Part shown: piece after piece, positions 19,201 through 27,556 of the stretch
How positions within the stretch are numbered: the stretch's first letter is position 1
Layout: every line of letters starts with the position of its first letter
Assembly (NCBI GenBank): GCA_015272325.1
Contig: JACYLU010000015.1
Coordinates: 62,001 to 126,000 of the forward strand
From: Synechococcales cyanobacterium C42_A2020_086
Lineage (GTDB): Bacteria > Cyanobacteriota > Cyanobacteriia > Elainellales > Elainellaceae
DNA length: 64,000 nucleotides
Direction of reading: 5' to 3'
The notes under the pieces: generated by a model
Databases searched by the model: none
Told to the model about the DNA's origin: nothing
What the model saw: only the letters and a program-made list of their open reading frames with translations
Program-made: the position numbers and the translations under genes

Positions 19201-19504
19201 CACGGATCACTTCACGGGCGCATAAAATCCGCACCTGCCCTTGACAAATCCAGTAGAGATCGGACAAACCAACGAGAGCGCTTTGTTCGTTTTGAACAGA
19301 ATCTTGGGGCAAATTTGATACGTTTGAGTTAGGAGCAACCACTTCATCTCCTAAACGCAAATTGAATCGCTCTAGGGTGCGGCTCAGTTTGGTCAGCAGT
19401 GATGGGTGGACCTGAGCTTTTTCCAGAAACTGAAGCAGTGTTGCTGGAACAGTAGATGCGTACGAATCATTCACGAGTTGACCAATATTGAGACCAGAAT
19501 CCAT
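16286..19504 (-). CDS. C39-peptidase ABC exporter with N-terminal cNMP-fold domains (HetC-like)
   Basis: A 1072-residue peptidase-containing ABC transporter. Residues 1-290 look like two degenerate cyclic-nucleotide-binding-type folds. A C39 peptidase follows at about 365-500 with catalytic Cys373 in SSSDCGAACLAI, the His in GSHFVVVYP and the Asp in LIVADPAVG, all present. Six membrane helices lie at about 510-790. The ATPase domain at 830-1072 has the Walker A GRSGSGKST, the signature [17 protein letters not shown], Walker [13 protein letters not shown] and the switch His in IIAHRLST. Such exporters cut leader peptides after a double glycine and export the product. With the HlyD and hetP-like genes downstream it resembles HetC of heterocyst formers. 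Its substrate is not visible nearby. Start ATG at 19504. Confidence 0.92.
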   Translation of the reverse strand: MDSGLNIGQLVNDSYASTVPATLLQFLEKAQVHPSLLTKLSRTLERFNLRLGDEVVAPNSNVSNLPQDSVQNEQSALVGLSDLYWICQGQVRILCAREVIREAFGESPGEPPRWVTAQLLSANEPFGADALLGTPLPYRAVAASPVQLVRLPAAQLPGLLEASAALREWLQQQVQQREQLIFFKSCTALRSLPSQQLRQLLPHLRERSIPMGSVLEEATPAHLGHFWLRQGTISVAQPAADSTAQLATLPPGTSWGYPAPTPAGWIAQTHLRVYQVPPAAWDSLQLVLPEAGTTTTSTPPNEQAAAAPPTQKSGGQTAVVRWLSQRSTTPSPEPLVRPQPERRDIPFPKPLRRRLLDWLERYPWIEQQSSSDCGAACLAIICRYWGKQFPIHVLRERANVGREGASLKSLAKAAEDLGFHARPVRASLGRLLEQRHPWIAHWEGSHFVVVYPAKGQRLIVADPAVGRRVMRPQEFQSHWTGYALLLDPTQRLRQTEIKQASLGRYLSALTPYRSLILQVIVFSLMIQLFGLVTPLFTQIILDRVVTERSLTTLNVFALGLLLFGVWGICMAGVRQYLLSYFSNRLDLTLISGFISHTLTLPLKFFESRRVGDIITRVQENQKIQRFLVQQVVLAWLDFLTGFIYLGLMLYYNWQLTLLVLALIPPIVLLTLGSTPLLRQVSREIFKEAADQNSVLVEMMTGVATVKSAAAERELRWRWEDHLTSQMNAQFRGQKLGIGLQTMGGLVHSIGSTALLWFGATLVIQDQLTIGQFVAFNMMLGYVINPVISLANLWDELQEVLVAVERLNDVFEAQPEELPQQPLLVLPPIRGDVQFEDVTFRYSDDEERNTLQAISFSVTAGQMVAIVGRSGSGKSTLVKLLAGLYHASRGRVLIDGHDIRHVSPPSLRSQLGVVPQECFLFSGTILENITLYRPEFSLEEVIEVAKLAEAHAFIQSLPLGYSTKVGERGSSLSGGQRQRIAIARALLGNPRLLILDEATSSLDTESERRFQRNLAQIGRDRTTFIIAHRLSTVRHADTILVLDRGILVEQGNHDELMSRQGLYYHLAQQQLDL

Positions 19505-19557
19505 TCACTTAGCCTCAGACTGCTAGGGGGCAAGGGGAGATAGCAGGAACAGCGATA

Positions 19558-19571
19558 GTAGCTGCCGATAC
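19558..19571 (-). promoter_or_regulatory. Possible NtcA-type site upstream of the HetC-like exporter
   Basis: GTA-N8-TAC, the minimal NtcA consensus, lies about 55 bp before the exporter ATG. A TATCTC hexamer lies about 15 bp downstream on the minus strand, closer than the usual 22-23 bp. The consensus is short and expected by chance about once per 4 kb, so the call rests mainly on the known NtcA control of hetC in Nostoc. Confidence 0.3.
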
Positions 19572-20911
19572 GAGTTGGCGGCTAGGGCAGTAGCGATGAT
19601 GTGTTGTCAGAAATACAGCATGGGTTCGTACTAGCTGATTAGTTCAGAGAATAGGTAGAAGAGCAGGTAGATAAGTTCATACGAGTCAACACAAACAGAT
19701 ATACGAACAGCTAGTCAAACTGGTTTTCAGTCAAGATGGACAAGGTGAGATGAAGCAGTTGTGAAGAAGTAACGAATCATGGCTCAGACAGTTCCGAGAA
19801 TAGACAATTCAAAACGGCTTGACGCGAAATATACGGTCAATCGCTCGCTTTGACCAGAGATTTATTGATGATTTTAGGATTGTCTATTGAATTGGCTAGG
19901 GCAATCAGTGAATAATAGATAACTAGATTTGACGAAGCCACTAGTTGCGAATCAATCAACAGGGACACAGAAATGGCTGTTTGTTCAAATGCTTGGCATA
20001 GGACACAGGCTTGAATGCACATCTCTGTTAATATCTGGTTAATATCTGATATGTCACTCTATGGCACCTGTGTTAATGCCTGATATGACACTTGTGAAAT
20101 GGCACTTGATAGTCAGACTTGATAGCCAGTGGGTCAAGCAGCAAGCTAGAGCACTCTGAAGCTAGTCGCTATGACGGTTGATATCTGAAGCCAATTGCGC
20201 GTTCTGGATCAAGTCCACTTAGGGTCAGAACAGGTACCACTCAAGATAAAAATAGATAACTAATTCTGACCGTAGATTGCTTCCTACACCTGAGCTATCA
20301 CGCCAAGAATGCAATTTGTTCAGGGTAGATCGCTTTACCTGGGTCGCTTTACCTTATTCCACGTTCAAGATTTCGCGTTCACAAGACAATTTCAAGACAA
20401 CACAGCCCGGTACAGTTGGTTCGAGGACTGCTTGGCAGATCCAGTCTCGATGCCTTTTCCATGCCTCGCAGAGGCGTTAATGGCGATTGGAATCTAGTTA
20501 GTTCCTTTATTTGGTTGTTATTGTAGCCCGCTACTCCAGTCATCTCTGTCTTCCAGAAGACACACATTCCCAACTCAAATAGACAGCATGCATAAGATCT
20601 ATAGACAGGAGGCTATAGATGGAAAGGATGATTTGGAGTCTATGTTGCAATCTAGTTAATTCATTGCAGAAGGTCAAGGCGACTTTACAAAAATTGTATT
20701 TAGGCTAAGTATTTCTCTGGACCGATGAAAGGGTTTTCAGGATGGCAATGCAGGAGAACTAAAAGATAGCAATGCAGGTGTGCTAGCATGTCCCCTAGTT
20801 TGGCAGGGGCTGTTGCTGGCGGTTGTAGAGCGAGTTAGGGTACCTAGGCGCAGCTCATCTGACCTCGATGCCCCCTCGCTGACCGCTCTTCATTGCTGTC
20901 TCTTCAATGCT
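19572..20911. other. 1.3-kb gene-free region upstream of the exporter
   Basis: No protein family is recognisable in any frame, and the longest open frames (60-67 codons) have no supporting features. The stretch is AT-richer than its surroundings and full of short near-repeats: GTTAATATCTG at 20027-20037 and 20038-20048, loose GATATG-CAC copies near 20050-20100, CTTGATAG twice near 20110, and GCAATGCAGG twice near 20750. It should contain the promoter of the exporter. I see no RNA gene I can name. Confidence 0.45.
20027..20048. repeat. 11-bp perfect tandem duplication
   Basis: GTTAATATCTG occurs twice, exactly abutting, in the long gap upstream of the C39 exporter. Confidence 0.85.
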
Positions 20912-21205
20912 ATGGAACCAAAAACAGGCAAGCCGCTCGGATGGTTTGGGGTTCTCATGATCGCAACTGTCAGCGGTCTGCTGGTAAAAGTCTTGGGCGA
21001 GCCAATTGTGCAAATTACTTCGCCGCTGCTAGAACAGTGGATCGAGGATGCCCAAGAATGGCTAGACGATCAAGACTTGCCGCGCCAACTAGAACGTTGG
21101 CTGACTGGAGATTCATCAGCGAACTCATTGGCAGATGCACTAGCAGACGCATCAGCAGTGATGAATATTGACGCCCCTATTGACGCCCCTATTGACGCAT
21201 TATGA
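20912..21205 (+). CDS. Small membrane-anchored acidic protein, function unknown
   Basis: I do not recognise the family. From the ATG at 20912 the product is 97 residues. It has a short basic start, one hydrophobic segment WFGVLMIATVSGLLVKVLG at about 10-28, then an amphipathic acidic helix (QWIEDAQEWLDDQDLPRQLE). The tail is made of Ala/Asp-rich near-repeats ending in a threefold IDAP/IDAL repeat. The repeat is encoded by a perfect 12-bp tandem repeat, so it may be recent. The open frame extends 44 codons further upstream, but that part looks random. No clear ribosome-binding site precedes the ATG. Confidence 0.5.
   Translation: MEPKTGKPLGWFGVLMIATVSGLLVKVLGEPIVQITSPLLEQWIEDAQEWLDDQDLPRQLERWLTGDSSANSLADALADASAVMNIDAPIDAPIDAL
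21167..21199. repeat. 12-bp tandem repeat, almost three copies, in coding sequence
   Basis: ATTGACGCCCCT at 21167-21178 and 21179-21190, then a partial third copy ATTGACGCA. It keeps the reading frame and adds IDAP units to the end of the small membrane protein. Confidence 0.85.
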
Positions 21206-21511
21206 AGGTGTCGCATTATGGGTATAGCGTCGAAGAGGAGAGGCAGACAGGCAATGAGCCCCCATGTCCTGCCTGCTCTCTAGGAAGGTTCTTTGCAACC
21301 ATCCCTGCCTTAAGCCTATTCATTTTGTTATGCTTTCTGGGCTAAGCAGCCGTGAAGATGCGGATATCAATTACAAAAAAGCCATAAATTTGCGATCACG
21401 CCCAAAACCCCGTCGGAAAGTGGATTCAAGTGAATTAAACGGTCATGCTAAGGGGCAGGTTGTAGGTTGTACCGGCCATTTACACTTAATTCGCGGTAAA
21501 GGCGGCAAGGC
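21206..21511. other. Gene-free gap of about 300 bp
   Basis: The flanking genes converge. GCATTATG is repeated at the left edge. No RNA structure or gene is recognised. Confidence 0.4.
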
Positions 21512-23131
21512 TTAGGTCGAGGTAGTAGATTGAGATTGCCACCGTTCACTGAGCTTGGCTCGCAGTTCATCCTGAATGCGGCTGAGGATCGACGCTTCAT
21601 CTAGGGAGGCTAGAATTTGGGTCACGAGGGCTTTAGGACCGTTGGGTCCCCAGGACGCTCCATTCGCTAAATAGGTTTTGCTGATCTGCCCGATGCTGTA
21701 AGAGGCGGCACCAGCCACGCTGGCCTGAGTCAACGCCACTGACAGGTAGGGCACCAGCGCTGCGCCACCCGTCGCCGGAGTTGCTAACCCCAGCAGGCTT
21801 TTCAAGGAGCCAAGACCCACGATCCCCAACAATTCGCTCGCCGTGATGCCGCCCATGCTCAGCAGAATTTTCTGCAACAGCTGTAGCGCGGCTTGCTGGG
21901 TCATTGGCAGATTGTACAGCCGCGACAGGGTAAGAATCATCGCGACGTCGATCACGGCACTGCTGAGCAAATCGACTACCGTCAAAGGATTGAGGGCAAT
22001 CGCCAGTGCTTTGGTCATCACGGCGTTCCAAATTATCTGGTTGGCGCTGCGCTCGCGAATCTCCATTTTGCGCTGCACGAGCTGTTCGTTGACGTCGCCC
22101 GCATAGAGCATCGTGTTCAGCGCTACCAGGGATTTGCCTTCCCGATGCAAAATTTCTAGAATCTTCAGCTTCAGTTCGTCTACTTGCGGTGTACCACGCT
22201 GGAGTTGCGGCATCAGCTTGCCATCGCGCCGCACGGCCTTAGCTACCAGCGGCGAGGCAGCCGCCATGACAATTTCATTCGGAGAGAGCAGTTCCCGCAC
22301 CCGATGATCGCGAATTTTTTCGTAGATGGCTTGCCGATCAGCGGCAGGATACTGATCAATTTTGTTAAACACTAGCAGGATCGGCTTGCTGGCTTGGCGC
22401 AGGTCTGATAAAGCGTCGTATTCAACCTTGGTCATGTCGCCCGCAATCACAAACAGAATTAGATCCGCCTGCTTGGCCAACTGCCGCGCTAGGGCTTCTC
22501 GCACTTCGCCATCGACTTCATCAATACCGGGAGTGTCGATCAGCTCGATCTGAGAACTGCCCACTCCAGGCAGGGAAATTTTCCACAAATCGCTGTTGCT
22601 GTTCTCAATTGCCTCTCGGGTGACTATCCATTTAGCGCTCTGCACGGTTTGTGTCACGCCGTGGGTTGGGCCGGTTTCAAACAACGCCTGCCCCAGCAGC
22701 GCATTCAGCAGCGAGGATTTTCCGCGCCCGACCATACCAAATACGGCAATATGCACCACCTGCCGATCAAGTTTGTCCAGCAGGGTTTCCAGGCTGTGGA
22801 TTTCGGTCTCCAGTCCGGCTCGTTCACGCGGCGACAAATCCAGCGTTTGCACCAGTTCCCGCAGCACATCCTGGGCCTGCCGGTAATGCAGCTCGGCTTG
22901 AATCTCATTTAACCCGGAGACAATCTCGGCTAGTTCGCTGTCTGTTGCCCAAGGTGACGTGGGGTCTTGCGACCGCGAAACCGCTGCAGCCGTTTCATCT
23001 GCGTCTGAGTAGTCGGGTTCAAACTGAAATGGATTCAACAGTCTCCTCCTCATGCGGTCTAGTGCGGCTTCATGCCATCGGGTGCCCCAGTTCTGGACTG
23101 CAACGTCTCCCCAAAGGTTGTCTGGCCTCAA
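21512..23131 (-). CDS. GTP-binding protein with C-terminal DUF697-like membrane region
   Basis: A 539-residue protein. A helical N-terminal part of about 125 residues precedes a GTPase domain with G1 FGMVGRGKSSLLNALLG near 132-148, a Thr-rich switch HGVTQTVQ, G3 IELIDTPGIDE, and G4 LVFNKIDQYP. The C-terminal 180 residues are hydrophobic and Ala/Gly/Leu-rich, with MTKALAIALNPLTVVDLLSS, typical of DUF697-type GTPases attached to membranes in cyanobacteria. Its exact role is unknown; membrane remodelling or ion homeostasis are only guesses. The longest frame starts with TTG at 23131. An ATG at 23053 gives a 513-residue product and is a real alternative. The gene stands alone. Confidence 0.85.
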   Translation of the reverse strand: MRPDNLWGDVAVQNWGTRWHEAALDRMRRRLLNPFQFEPDYSDADETAAAVSRSQDPTSPWATDSELAEIVSGLNEIQAELHYRQAQDVLRELVQTLDLSPRERAGLETEIHSLETLLDKLDRQVVHIAVFGMVGRGKSSLLNALLGQALFETGPTHGVTQTVQSAKWIVTREAIENSNSDLWKISLPGVGSSQIELIDTPGIDEVDGEVREALARQLAKQADLILFVIAGDMTKVEYDALSDLRQASKPILLVFNKIDQYPAADRQAIYEKIRDHRVRELLSPNEIVMAAASPLVAKAVRRDGKLMPQLQRGTPQVDELKLKILEILHREGKSLVALNTMLYAGDVNEQLVQRKMEIRERSANQIIWNAVMTKALAIALNPLTVVDLLSSAVIDVAMILTLSRLYNLPMTQQAALQLLQKILLSMGGITASELLGIVGLGSLKSLLGLATPATGGAALVPYLSVALTQASVAGAASYSIGQISKTYLANGASWGPNGPKALVTQILASLDEASILSRIQDELRAKLSERWQSQSTTST

Positions 23132-23426
23132 GCGTCGATTGGGAAAGACGCTGTGCCAAGGTCCTAGAGGCCATTCTAAACAGCCAATTGCTTCCTGCTT
23201 AGCTTGATCCTATCGATCGACAAGCAGGTTCAGCCAATCTAGACGAATCGCGACGGGTTTGGCTGCCGCAGCAAGCTAGCTTCAGCCACCAACGCCCGGA
23301 ATCGTCCTCCTCATAGATTCTTTGCTTAGGTTCTTCGCTGAAGTTCTTCACTACTGCGGCATCTGGAATAGGGAGAAAATGACTATGATCAGGGGCAGAG
23401 TTCCAGAGGGGGAGGGCGATGTTCTG

Positions 23427-24002
23427 ATGCCCAAATTCGCAAACACGCTGGCTTGGCAACAGGCAGAACTGCTGATGCAGCCGGTGTTCATCCGAGTGAT
23501 TGACAATATTCGCAAGCAGCTTGAGCAGTCGAATTGGAAAGGCACTTATCAAGACGTAGAGCTATGGGCCGACGGCGTATCGGATGAAACAAAGGAACTC
23601 GTGCTGGAATTACGCCAGCAGTTGGCCACAGCCCCTCCCGAGCGGGCCGAAGCAATTGAAGAGCAGTTGGCTCGTTTGCCTAGCCCCCATCCGGGCTATC
23701 TGCTGTGTCTAGAGCGAGGTGGGCGCAAGATCACGGTCGATCTCTGGCAGCTCTGCTATCAGATTTGCTTTCGCAATTACAGCCCCGTTCTGAATGCGTT
23801 GGATCAGGACATGACGGTAGAAGTAGACACAAGCTTGATCGATGAAACCGGCGATGTGGATTGGTTGCGGCTCGATACCAAAGCTAAACAGCTCATTGGG
23901 CAGATTTTCGCGACGCTTTCTGGGGAGCGCCCCGATGATCCCGCCACCTTAGAACCCGAGGACGAACACCCAGCAAGTAACCAACAAGACTTCAGCCGGT
24001 AA
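23427..24002 (+). CDS. Conserved cyanobacterial-type hypothetical protein
   Basis: About 191 residues from the ATG at 23427, which follows a GGAGG sequence by 11 bp. No domain is recognised. The protein is soluble and acidic, with regions FANTLAWQQAELLMQPVFIR and GYLLCLERGGRKITVDLWQL that look conserved rather than random. It ends in an unstructured Glu/Asp/Pro-rich tail. Its compact composition, codon use like the neighbours and lack of repeats support a real gene. An upstream extension of 35 codons is open but looks non-coding. It is divergent from the GTPase and ends 193 bp before the ABC ATPase. Confidence 0.7.
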   Translation: MPKFANTLAWQQAELLMQPVFIRVIDNIRKQLEQSNWKGTYQDVELWADGVSDETKELVLELRQQLATAPPERAEAIEEQLARLPSPHPGYLLCLERGGRKITVDLWQLCYQICFRNYSPVLNALDQDMTVEVDTSLIDETGDVDWLRLDTKAKQLIGQIFATLSGERPDDPATLEPEDEHPASNQQDFSR

Positions 24003-24195
24003 GACTGCAACCGAGACTTCAACAGTCCTGCTAAAATTGCTCAATCGATGGCATGGTCAGAGCACAAGAGCGGCAGCAGATAGCAGGGGTACGGCCGCCG
24101 CAGATGTAGTTCCATCTCGATCGATACAGTAGAGCACAATAGTAGTAGATAGAGCACATATAGAGCGATCTAGAGAGCAAGCGATTTGAGGTACC

Positions 24196-25497
24196 GTGGC
24201 GCAGGTTGTTTTAGAGAACGTCTATAAGAGCTTTCCCCAGCGGCAAGGCAAGGCATCTCGTCCCCGCGCTGCCGCATCGGTAGAGCACCCTGAGTCGGTA
24301 GATTCTTCTGACGCGGCGGTGAGTGTGCTGCGTCGCATTCATCTCACGATTGAAGATGGGGAGTTCATGGTGCTGGTGGGACCGTCCGGCTGCGGCAAGA
24401 GCACCCTGCTGCGGCTAATCGCTGGGCTGGAAACCCTGACTGGTGGCAATATTTGGGTCGGCAACCAGCTGGTCAACGATCTGCCGCCCAAGCAGCGAGA
24501 CATTGCCATGGTGTTCCAAAGCTATGCGCTCTATCCCCATATGACGGTCTATGAAAATTTGGCCTTTGGGCTACGGCGCACTCAACGCAACAGCCTCTCT
24601 GCCTCAGAGGCTAGGGATGCTAAATCTGCTGCCTCGTCGCTGCCACCTTGGGTCGAAGATTGGCTGGTGGGAGCAACTCGTGCCCTGCCACCGAAGTTAC
24701 GCTACTGGTCTGAGCGGGAGCGAGCCATCGATGCTCGGGTGCGCACTGTGTCTCAGATGCTGCAAATTGAGGCACTGCTCGATCGCTTACCTAAGCAGCT
24801 TTCGGGTGGGCAGAAGCAGCGGGTAGCCTTGGGACGAGCAATGGCGCGTAACCCGCAGGTCTTTTTGATGGATGAGCCGCTATCCAATCTAGATGCTAAG
24901 CTGCGCACCGAGACACGGGCACAAATTGTGGGATTACAGCGCAAGCTGGGCACCACCACTATTTACGTCACCCACGATCAGACGGAAGCCATGACGATGG
25001 GCGATCGGATTGCTGTCATGAATGCCGGGCAGATTCAGCAGGTTGCTTCGCCCCTAGAACTCTATAGGCATCCTGCTAATCGTTTTGTCGCTGAGTTTAT
25101 TGGCTCGCCGCCGATGAATTTTTTGCCAGTGCAGGTGAAGGGGCCTCGGCTGATTCAGCATGATCAGTTTCGGCTCACCCTTCCAGAATCCTGGCAACCC
25201 CACCTGCAGCCCTACGATGGCCGCACGCTGACTTTGGGTATCCGCCCGGAGCATCTGAGCTTGAGCTTGCCTGCGCCCAAAAATCTCCCTGGACGGGTCA
25301 CCCGCGTTGAGGCCTTGGGTAGCGAAACCTATTTGACGGTAGAGTTGCAGGAATCCGCGGCTTCACGGCGCTCTACACCACTACATGTGCGAATCGAGCC
25401 AGATCGCAGCGTTGTCGTTGGGGAAACGGTCTGGCTGGGGCTAGCAGTCGATAAATTGCATTTGTTCGACGACCTCAGCGGCATGGCCATTCTGTGA
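24196..25497 (+). CDS. Sugar-type ABC transporter ATP-binding protein (UgpC/MalK class) with insertions
   Basis: The 433-residue protein has Walker A VGPSGCGKST at 61-70, the Q-loop MVFQSYALYPHMTVYENLAF, signature QLSGGQKQRVALGRAMA, Walker B VFLMDEPLSNLDAKLR and switch ITHD-like YVTHDQTEAM. A TOBE/OB regulatory part from about 300 contains TLGIRPEHLSL. It is longer than the usual 360-370 residues because of two insertions: about 25 residues after strand 1 (residues 15-42, Ser/Pro/Ala-rich) and about 50 residues between LAFGLRR and RVRTVSQML. Members energise uptake of glycerol-3-phosphate, maltose or compatible solutes such as glucosylglycerol. No permease or binding protein is adjacent, so the substrate is open. 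Start GTG at 24196. Confidence 0.88.
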   Translation: MAQVVLENVYKSFPQRQGKASRPRAAASVEHPESVDSSDAAVSVLRRIHLTIEDGEFMVLVGPSGCGKSTLLRLIAGLETLTGGNIWVGNQLVNDLPPKQRDIAMVFQSYALYPHMTVYENLAFGLRRTQRNSLSASEARDAKSAASSLPPWVEDWLVGATRALPPKLRYWSERERAIDARVRTVSQMLQIEALLDRLPKQLSGGQKQRVALGRAMARNPQVFLMDEPLSNLDAKLRTETRAQIVGLQRKLGTTTIYVTHDQTEAMTMGDRIAVMNAGQIQQVASPLELYRHPANRFVAEFIGSPPMNFLPVQVKGPRLIQHDQFRLTLPESWQPHLQPYDGRTLTLGIRPEHLSLSLPAPKNLPGRVTRVEALGSETYLTVELQESAASRRSTPLHVRIEPDRSVVVGETVWLGLAVDKLHLFDDLSGMAIL

Positions 25498-25555
25498 GGG
25501 CATTTCGAGTCATAAGCAACCTCATCAGGATCTACTCGGGATCTACAATGCCAGG

Positions 25556-26245
25556 CTATTTGGCTTCGTCCTCGCGGCCAAATCGATAGCCTTTGCCATA
25601 CACCGTGTGAATCAGCGGCGTCTCGGGCGCAACTTCAATCTTGCGGCGCAGTAACCGAATCTGGGCGGCTAGCACATTGCTGCTGGGCTTTTCGCCAGCG
25701 CCCCAGAGCTGCTCATAGATCTGTTCATGGGTCAATAGCTGATTAGGATGGCGCATCAAGTACGCCAATAGCTGGCTTTCTTTTTCAGACAGGTCAATTC
25801 GCCGTTGCCCCCGCTGCGCGATCTGGTTCTCGGTATCCAGTTCCAAATCCTCCACCCGCAATCGCTGACCGACTAGATCCAGAGTAGGAGGACGGCGCAG
25901 CAGGGCCCGTACCCGAGCCAGCAACTCACGCAGCTCGAAGGGCTTGACTAAATAATCATCCCCGCCCGCATCAAGACCAGCCACCCGATCATCGAGGGTA
26001 TCTTTGGCAGTTAGGAACAGCACTGGCGTTGTGTCTCCTTGCCGGCGCAACTCCTGGCAAATCTCCAGACCCGTTTTCTGAGGCAGCATCCAGTCTAGAA
26101 TCAGCAGATCGTATTGCCGTTGCCGAGCGCGCTGGCTGCCTTCTAGTCCGTCGTGAGCAACGTCCACGTCATAGCCTTCCCGCCTAAGAATGCGACTCAG
26201 GGGATCTGTTAATTCGACTTCGTCATCGACTAGCAGAATCTGCAT
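25556..26245 (-). CDS. OmpR/PhoB-type response regulator (RppA-like)
   Basis: A 229-residue two-component regulator. The receiver has the acidic pair at the end of MQILLVDDEVE, phospho-acceptor Asp51 in LLILDWMLP, Thr in LFLTAKD and Lys in YLVKPFELRELLARVRALLRR. The winged-helix effector spans about 130-225, with LSEKESQLLAYLMRHPNQLL and HTVYGKGYRF. The overall sequence resembles the cyanobacterial RppA group, implicated in photosynthesis and pilus or nickel responses; that assignment is tentative. No sensor kinase is adjacent. The 265-bp gap upstream contains an 18-bp tandem duplication. Confidence 0.9.
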   Translation of the reverse strand: MQILLVDDEVELTDPLSRILRREGYDVDVAHDGLEGSQRARQRQYDLLILDWMLPQKTGLEICQELRRQGDTTPVLFLTAKDTLDDRVAGLDAGGDDYLVKPFELRELLARVRALLRRPPTLDLVGQRLRVEDLELDTENQIAQRGQRRIDLSEKESQLLAYLMRHPNQLLTHEQIYEQLWGAGEKPSSNVLAAQIRLLRRKIEVAPETPLIHTVYGKGYRFGREDEAK

Positions 26246-26375
26246 AGAGTTTGGTGTCCTGACCGTTCAATCGCTCCAGAGGTCTTGCCTATCAACGATG
26301 CGGTTGAGGAGTCGAGAGAAATGGTACCTACCCATTCCAGCGGCTTAAGCCAGCACCACTAGAGAACTATCTTTG

Positions 26376-26411
26376 TTGAAATGCGCTTGAATATTGAAAT
26401 GCGCTTGAATA
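26376..26411. repeat. 18-bp perfect tandem duplication
   Basis: TTGAAATGCGCTTGAATA is present at 26376-26393 and 26394-26411, exactly abutting. It lies between the divergent response regulator and deacetylase genes and could alter a promoter. It is the longest unit found in the window. Confidence 0.88.
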
Positions 26412-26510
26412 TAAGATACGCCTAATACCCCTTTACTAGGCACCTGCGCACAACAAGGCCCATCAATTCTCAGCATCCCTCGGTTTTGTTTCGTCTCTAT
26501 TGGCTCAATC

Positions 26511-27467
26511 ATGTTCCCTATCTTCTACTCCGATGAGTTCCTAGAGCATGACACTGGCTTCTATCATCCTGAGAATGCGGGTCGGTTGACGGCCATTGTC
26601 ACAGCATTGCAGGCAACCCCTTGGGCTGGTCGTCTAGAGTGGCATTTACCGAAATCTGCTAGCCTCGACGATCCGCGTCTAGCAACAGCGCTGTATACGG
26701 TTCATTCGCCACGCTATGTTAAGGCGGTCGAGCGGCTAGCAGCAGCGGGGGGTGGACACAGCGATCCCGATACAGTGGTGTCGCCGCGCAGTTACGAGGT
26801 GGCGCTATTGGCGGTGAATGCCTGGCTAGATGGGGTGGATCAGGTTTTAAAAACGGGACAACCTGCATTTGTCCTAGCACGACCGCCGGGCCATCACGCG
26901 CTAGCGCAGCGCAGCATGGGGTTCTGTCTGTTTTCCAATGCCGCCATTGCCGCCCACTATGCTCTGCAACAGCCGGAGATCGAGCGCGTCGCGATTCTAG
27001 ACTGGGATGTGCACCACGGCAACGGCACTCAAGCTCTGGTAGAAACCCATGCGGCTATCGCCTATTGCTCGTTGCACGAATACCCCCACTATCCCGGTAC
27101 CGGCAGTGCCGACGAACGCGGCCTGTACGGCAATGTCCTGAATATCCCCATGGCAGCCGGCAGCACCCTGGAAGACTACCAGCCCCACTTTGAACGGCAA
27201 ATCATGCCCTTCTTGCGCCGCTTTCAGCCGGATCTGCTAATCGTCAGTGCGGGCTACGACGCCACAAAAGCCGACCCGCTAGCTCACATCGCCTTACAGC
27301 CTCAGGACTATGGACTGTTCACTGACTACTGCCTGCAGCTGACTCGCCGCATCCTCTTTGGCTTAGAAGGTGGTTACGACTATACCGCTCTAGCTCAATC
27401 AGTTGTTTGCACAATTGAACGCTGCCTAAACGCTGCCGGACTGAACGTTGACGCGAGTCAAAATTGA
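26511..27467 (+). CDS. Histone deacetylase-fold family protein
   Basis: A 318-residue arginase/deacetylase-fold enzyme. The charge-relay and catalytic histidines are in LARPPGHHALAQRSMGFCLF. Zinc ligands are in AILDWDVHHGNGTQ (Asp and His) and in VSAGYDATKADPLA (second Asp). A catalytic-Tyr-like loop appears in FGLEGGYDYTALA. Bacterial relatives deacetylate acetoin-linked proteins, polyamines or small acetylated compounds; the substrate here is unknown. The ATG at 26511 starts the family-typical IFYSDEFLEHDTG. It lies 89 bp upstream of tpiA on the same strand, so they may be co-transcribed. Confidence 0.92.
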   Translation: MFPIFYSDEFLEHDTGFYHPENAGRLTAIVTALQATPWAGRLEWHLPKSASLDDPRLATALYTVHSPRYVKAVERLAAAGGGHSDPDTVVSPRSYEVALLAVNAWLDGVDQVLKTGQPAFVLARPPGHHALAQRSMGFCLFSNAAIAAHYALQQPEIERVAILDWDVHHGNGTQALVETHAAIAYCSLHEYPHYPGTGSADERGLYGNVLNIPMAAGSTLEDYQPHFERQIMPFLRRFQPDLLIVSAGYDATKADPLAHIALQPQDYGLFTDYCLQLTRRILFGLEGGYDYTALAQSVVCTIERCLNAAGLNVDASQN

Positions 27468-27556
27468 CGCTAGAACGGTAGACTGCTCCCCCTAGGCTTT
27501 AGACTAGAGGATGCCTCTTTTTTGCATATCGTCGATTAACAGTTATTGAAACACTC

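Noticed and set aside
19837-20022. 61-codon minus-strand frame in the long gap upstream of the exporter
   Set aside because: Random-looking composition and no leader-peptide signal.
21167-21199. Direct repeats considered as a CRISPR start
   Set aside because: Units are 12 bp, abutting, without spacers, and lie inside a reading frame. No CRISPR array was seen elsewhere.
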